Assembly: GCA_964369995.1 (NCBI GenBank)
Contig: CAYJHH010000108.1
Location: 1-10,098, forward strand
DNA length: 10,098 nt
Origin: CAYJAD01 sp964369995
GTDB taxonomy: Bacteria; Desulfobacterota; Desulfovibrionia; Desulfovibrionales; Desulfovibrionaceae
Reading direction: 5' to 3'
Shown here: piece after piece, positions 6,808 through 10,098 of the stretch
Layout of the letters: the number at the start of each line of letters is the position of its first letter
Numbering within the stretch: the first letter of the stretch is position 1
Position numbers and translations under genes: made by a program
Notes under the pieces: generated by a model
The model's input: only the letters and a program-made list of their open reading frames with translations
Databases searched by the model: none
Told to the model about the DNA's origin: nothing

Positions 6808-7923
6808 TTACAAATTTTGCTCTTTCGCCTGAAAAAGTGCTTCTTCCTTGGCACGAATCTCTTCTCGCTTCGCTTCCTTGGCATCTTGCCACAAAGGCTC
6901 ATGCCAAAGTAAAGGAGTTTCACGTTGCGGCAGCACCACCACGGGACGTTCCGCATTACCTTGAGCACCTTGGCGTAGCATAATTACCACCGGTGCGCCA
7001 CTTTGCTCTGCAGCTTGCACCGCTTTAGGCGAATAAGAAGCCACAAAAGCCGCCGCATCTTGTAAGGTGGCCTCATCCCAACCGCCCATATGCCGTCCCA
7101 CAGCCAAGGGACCGGCAAAATCACGCAAACGAAAAACATAATCTTCTGCTTGCACTAAGTCTTGCAAGCGCGCATTACTTGCTGCATTGCGCCCTATGCA
7201 CAGCCAGCGCTGGCCGCGCCCTTCTTCGCTCCAATACTGGCGCCCCGTATGCGCCAAAGTAAAGTCTTGCGCCGTGGGCTGTGCCACACGGGTAAGTACC
7301 ATCCAATACCGGCTGGCATTTTCTTGTTCTGCCAGCATACAGCCACCGGCAGGGGTAGGAATGTCTGTTATACCATAGTGCGCGGCAAGCTCCAACTGCT
7401 TTTTGCGACCGCGTCCAGAAATATTATGTAAACGCTCTCTGTCCACCAAGCCGGAATGTTCCGCAGCACTGGGGTCCATGAGTTTAGCCGATAAAGGACG
7501 CAACAAAAGATCTTTAAGCCCGCTGTCCCTGCGAATAACATTTAATGTATCACGCCTTTGTGACATGGGACGTTGCCCCAAAACTTCTCCGGAAATCACG
7601 CAAGAAGCCCCATAACTTTCCATAAGTTCCAAAGCCTTGCGCATGAGTAAAATTTTGCAATCCACGCAAGGATTCAGCAATTTACCAAAACCATGCTCAG
7701 GGCGTTCACGCAAAAGGCGCACAAAATCTTCCCCAATATCCACGGCGCTGATATCAAGGTCATAAACTTTACGCCATTTTTTAAGTAATTCTGGCTTACC
7801 GAAAAATGGGGTTACAAAATGCAAACATTTAACTTTTAGCCCTTGTTCTTCCAAAACTTTCACAGCCAAAATACTGTCTAATCCACCGGAAAAAAGCGCT
7901 ATGGCATCGTATGTATTTTTCAT
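6808..7923 (-). CDS. PP-loop tRNA-thiolation-like ATPase with NFACT-R-like C terminus
   Basis: The N-terminal half is an adenine-nucleotide alpha-hydrolase of the PP-loop type, with SGGLDS at 12-17. It resembles the MnmA/ThiI sulfur-transfer enzymes that adenylate and thiolate tRNA uridines. Cys86 and Cys89 in NPCVDCK and Cys195 in AGGCML are placed like the catalytic cysteines of MnmA. The C-terminal region (about 220-340) resembles the NFACT-R domain, best at 240-278 (GRN, N250, D261, GP, RH). The last 30 residues are a charged helix. Homologues in related bacteria are often called tRNA-2-thiouridylate methyltransferase-like, but it is too divergent from MnmA to give that symbol. The start is uncertain: ATG 7923 fits the domain best, ATG 7935 and TTG 7959 are in frame, and none has a good ribosome binding site. 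Substrate unknown. Confidence 0.8.
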   Translation of the reverse strand: MKNTYDAIALFSGGLDSILAVKVLEEQGLKVKCLHFVTPFFGKPELLKKWRKVYDLDISAVDIGEDFVRLLRERPEHGFGKLLNPCVDCKILLMRKALELMESYGASCVISGEVLGQRPMSQRRDTLNVIRRDSGLKDLLLRPLSAKLMDPSAAEHSGLVDRERLHNISGRGRKKQLELAAHYGITDIPTPAGGCMLAEQENASRYWMVLTRVAQPTAQDFTLAHTGRQYWSEEGRGQRWLCIGRNAASNARLQDLVQAEDYVFRLRDFAGPLAVGRHMGGWDEATLQDAAAFVASYSPKAVQAAEQSGAPVVIMLRQGAQGNAERPVVVLPQRETPLLWHEPLWQDAKEAKREEIRAKEEALFQAKEQNL

Positions 7924-8093
7924 GGGCTCATACATAAGGCCAAGCGCCGCCAAGGGCAAGAGCTAATTGTGCCTTTTTATTTTTTGCATCCTTTACCATC
8001 TGCTAGGAATTCTTCTCAACTAAGACTTGCGAAAAGCCCTCCCTTCTGCTAATTTTGTGCGCTTGTTTATGAAAAGCTTTCTCTAGGCGCGCA

Positions 8094-8121
8094 TTATGTG
8101 CTCTTGTTATAAGCCACATAA
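8094..8121. repeat. Inverted repeat upstream of recA
   Basis: TTATGTG and CACATAA are exact 7-bp reverse complements with 14 nt between them. The spacing does not fit a CRP-type site, in which TGTG and CACA are 8 nt apart. A small CTT/AAG pairing lies inside. It overlaps the likely recA promoter zone, so a regulator-binding role is plausible but unproven. Confidence 0.35.
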
Positions 8122-8143
8122 ACAAAGAAAATATAAACATATT

Positions 8144-8156
8144 TAGGCTTAGCCTA
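8144..8156. repeat. Short palindrome just upstream of recA
   Basis: TAGGC and GCCTA form a perfect 13-bp inverted repeat with a TTA centre. It ends 10 nt before the recA ribosome binding site (GGAG at 8167-8170). Its position would suit an operator such as an SOS box or a hairpin in the recA leader. The sequence does not match a LexA consensus that I know. Confidence 0.35.
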
Positions 8157-8176
8157 CTATTATTTCGGAGACTATC

Positions 8177-9250
8177 ATGGCCAAAAAACCTACCACTTCT
8201 CAAGAAGATGCCCGCGCATCGGCCTTAAGCACTGCCTTAAGCGGCATTGAGCGTAAATACGGCAAAGGCGCCGTCATGAAACTTTCTGACGAAGCTCATA
8301 TTACTACGCCTATTATTCCCACAGGTTCCATTGGGCTAGATTTGGCCCTGGGTGTGGGCGGCATTCCTCGTGGTCGTGTCACCGAAATTTATGGGCCAGA
8401 ATCTTCGGGTAAAACTACCCTTACCTTACATATTATAGCCGAATGCCAAAAGCTTGGCGGCACCTGCGCCTTTGTGGACGCAGAACATGCCCTTGATATG
8501 GCCTATGCCCGTCGCCTTGGGGTTAATTGCGATGAATTGCTCATTTCACAGCCAGACTACGGCGAGCAAGCTCTGGATATTGCCGATATGCTTGTACGCT
8601 CCGGCGCTGTGGATTTAGTCATCATCGACTCCGTGGCCGCACTTATTCCGCAAGCAGAACTGGACGGCACCATGGGTGAAACGCAGGTGGGTGGCCATGC
8701 TCGCCTCATGTCTCATGCCATGCGTAAGCTTACAGGTACCATTCACAAATCGCGCACATCCATTATCTTCATCAACCAAATTCGTATGAAGATTGGGGTA
8801 ACCGGTTATGGTAGCCCAGAAACCACCACCGGTGGTAATGCGCTCAAGTTCTACTCTTCTGTGCGTTTGGACATTCGCCGTATTCAAACATTAAAGGATA
8901 AAGACGAAGCCTTTGGTTCTAAAACGCGCGTTAAGGTAACAAAAAATAAAATGGCTCCCCCCTTCCGCGAATGCGTCTTTGATATTATTTACGGTCAGGG
9001 CATTTCCCGCGCCGGAGAACTGCTTGACCTTGGCATTGAAGCTAAGATTGTGGAGCAAAGCGGCTCATGGTTTGCTTTTGGCGCAGAAAAATTGGGTCAA
9101 GGCCGCGAAAAGGTACGTGCATTGCTGGATGAAAACATCGAATTGCGCAATGCCATTGAAAGCAAGGTGGCCGAACATCTTGGTTTGCAAAGCGGTGACT
9201 TTGTGCCTGCCGCCGATATGAATGATGCTCTTGATAATTTCGAAGACTAA
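8177..9250 (+). CDS. recA: Recombinase A
   Basis: RecA forms filaments on single-stranded DNA, drives ATP-dependent strand exchange, and triggers LexA cleavage in the SOS response. The 357-residue product has Walker A GPESSGKT (73-80), a Walker B strand ending LVIID (147-151), and loop L2 between INQIRMKIG (199-207) and ETTTGGNALKFY (215-226). The C-terminal domain is complete and ends in a short acidic tail. L2 reads GVTGYGS where E. coli has GVMFGN; this looks like a lineage variant, not a defect. The ATG at 8177 has GGAG 6 nt upstream. alaS follows after 11 nt, so the two are likely co-transcribed; no recX lies between them. Confidence 0.98.
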   Translation: MAKKPTTSQEDARASALSTALSGIERKYGKGAVMKLSDEAHITTPIIPTGSIGLDLALGVGGIPRGRVTEIYGPESSGKTTLTLHIIAECQKLGGTCAFVDAEHALDMAYARRLGVNCDELLISQPDYGEQALDIADMLVRSGAVDLVIIDSVAALIPQAELDGTMGETQVGGHARLMSHAMRKLTGTIHKSRTSIIFINQIRMKIGVTGYGSPETTTGGNALKFYSSVRLDIRRIQTLKDKDEAFGSKTRVKVTKNKMAPPFRECVFDIIYGQGISRAGELLDLGIEAKIVEQSGSWFAFGAEKLGQGREKVRALLDENIELRNAIESKVAEHLGLQSGDFVPAADMNDALDNFED

Positions 9251-9261
9251 GGAAGGATACC

Positions 9262-10098
9262 ATGCTTACAGCCAAAGAAATTCGCCGTCGTTTTTTGGAA
9301 TATTTTGCTAAATTTCAGCATGAAATAGTACCTTCTTCACCGCTGATTCCTCGCAATGATCCCACATTACTCTTTGCCAACTCCGGCATGGTGCAATTTA
9401 AATCTCTCTTTTTGGGAGAAGAAAAACGCTCCTATGTACGCGCCACCACAGCACAAAAATGTTTGCGCGTTTCCGGTAAGCATAATGACCTAGAAAATGT
9501 GGGACGTACCGCGCGTCACCATACTTTTTTTGAAATGCTAGGCAACTTTTCCTTTGGCGATTATTTTAAAGAAGACGCCATACGCTTTGCTTGGACCTTC
9601 ATCACCGAAGAGCTTAAGCTTGAAAAAAACCGCCTCTACTTTACCGTCTATAAAGATGATGACGAAGCCCACGCCCTTTGGCAAAAAATCACCGGCATGG
9701 GCGCTGAGCGTATTTTCCGCTTGGGTGAAAAAGACAACTTTTGGAGCATGGGCGATACCGGCCCTTGCGGACCTTGTTCAGAAATATTCATTGACCAAGG
9801 CGCCGATCGTGCTTGCGGCCCTGATTGCGGCATTGGCCAATGCGATTGTGACCGCTTCCTTGAAATTTGGAACCTCGTGTTCATGCAATACGAACAAGCC
9901 GCCGATGGTACCCGCTCGGTACTGCCACACCCTTCCATTGATACAGGCATGGGGCTTGAGCGTGTTTCCGCCGTATGCCAAGGAAAATTCTCCAACTTTG
10001 ACTGCGACCTTTTCCAAGATATTATCCAATATGCTGCCGGCCTTGCAGGCGTTTCTTACAGCTTTAGCGACTCAGACACCAATGATGTGGACACAGCG
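9262..10098 (+). CDS. alaS: Alanyl-tRNA synthetase (partial, N-terminal part)
   Basis: AlaRS charges tRNA-Ala with alanine in the cytoplasm. The reading frame is open for 279 codons to the window edge, roughly a third of the usual length of about 875 residues. The class II aminoacylation domain is clear: motif 1 region SSPLIPRNDPTLLFANSGMV (25-44), motif 2 RHHTFFEMLGNFSFGDYF (85-102) and motif 3 DTGMGLERV (227-235). GDTGPCGPCSEI (164-175) and the cysteine-rich stretch around 185-196 (Cys185, 189, 194 and 196) are also present. The ATG at 9262 has GGAAGGA just upstream and lies 11 nt after the recA stop, so it is probably co-transcribed with recA and could rise during SOS induction. The editing domain lies beyond the window. 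Confidence 0.97.
   Translation, partial: MLTAKEIRRRFLEYFAKFQHEIVPSSPLIPRNDPTLLFANSGMVQFKSLFLGEEKRSYVRATTAQKCLRVSGKHNDLENVGRTARHHTFFEMLGNFSFGDYFKEDAIRFAWTFITEELKLEKNRLYFTVYKDDDEAHALWQKITGMGAERIFRLGEKDNFWSMGDTGPCGPCSEIFIDQGADRACGPDCGIGQCDCDRFLEIWNLVFMQYEQAADGTRSVLPHPSIDTGMGLERVSAVCQGKFSNFDCDLFQDIIQYAAGLAGVSYSFSDSDTNDVDTA

Larger units (their letters stand above)
7924..8176. promoter_or_regulatory. Divergent spacer between the PP-loop gene and recA
   Basis: This 253-nt region must hold the promoters of two divergent genes. The recA-proximal part (from about 8090) is A/T-rich. It has TTATGTG (8094-8100) with its reverse complement CACATAA (8115-8121), and TAGGC-TTA-GCCTA (8144-8156). TATAAG at 8108-8113 and TATAAA at 8132-8137 are possible -10 boxes, but I find no convincing -35 partners. 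Either inverted repeat could be an SOS operator; I do not recognise a known LexA box. The left part (7924-8040) shows nothing distinct beyond the extended N-terminal reading frame of the PP-loop gene. Confidence 0.4.

Noticed and set aside
8003..8203. 66-codon minus-strand ORF in the spacer and the start of recA
   Set aside because: It overlaps the recA start antisense, has no ribosome binding site and no recognisable sequence, and would block the recA promoter region.
8375..8830. RecA loop L2 variant as a possible sign of an unusual recombinase
   Set aside because: All ATPase motifs and the rest of L2 are intact, and a GYG-type L2 is, as far as I recall, usual in this lineage.
1..10098. Mobile elements, CRISPR arrays, tRNA or rRNA genes and toxin-antitoxin pairs
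   Set aside because: I looked on both strands and found no transposase, no regularly spaced repeats, no tRNA-like ending or rRNA core, and no small paired genes.

Overview
The window looks like a chromosomal housekeeping segment from a member of the Desulfovibrionaceae or a close relative (Desulfobacterota). This rests on the gene set (short-form psd, pssA, leuA and a 419-residue leuC on one strand; recA followed directly by alaS) and on protein details such as the GVTGYG stretch in RecA loop L2. Base composition appears moderate, near half G+C by eye, lower than many cultured Desulfovibrio. The assignment is from recognition, not from a search. No mobile element, CRISPR array, tRNA or rRNA is visible, and no gene-free stretch exceeds 300 bases.

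Layout. Positions 1-42 hold a perfect 19-bp hairpin just past the end of leuC. From 61 to about 4470 the minus strand carries psd > pssA > leuA > leuC, read from right to left. A good sigma-70-type promoter lies upstream of psd (4513-4542). psd and pssA are 18 nt apart, leuA follows after a 190-nt gap, and leuC is 11 nt from leuA with its ribosome binding site touching the leuA stop. From 4604 to 7923, still on the minus strand, come an NFACT-family (RqcH/FbpA-like) gene, a dksA-family gene with its own promoter and a strong intrinsic terminator, and a PP-loop tRNA-thiolation-like gene. A 253-nt divergent spacer with several inverted repeats then separates these from recA and alaS on the plus strand. 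alaS runs off the right edge.

How the genes fit together. psd and pssA make phosphatidylserine and then phosphatidylethanolamine for the membrane. leuA and leuC carry out the first two steps of the leucine branch (leuD and leuB would be outside the window). The NFACT protein, the DksA protein and the PP-loop protein all act on or near RNA, the ribosome or RNA polymerase. RecA and AlaRS are recombination/SOS and translation enzymes.

The most interesting observation is that the PP-loop protein has a C-terminal region that can be aligned by eye with the NFACT-R domain of the NFACT protein two genes away. The NFACT protein also appears to lack the Asp of the Asp-Arg pair needed for alanine tailing in RqcH. 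Together these hint at a tRNA-modification or tRNA-binding link that differs from standard ribosome quality control. I see no wholly new system in the window; most of it is ordinary conserved genes.
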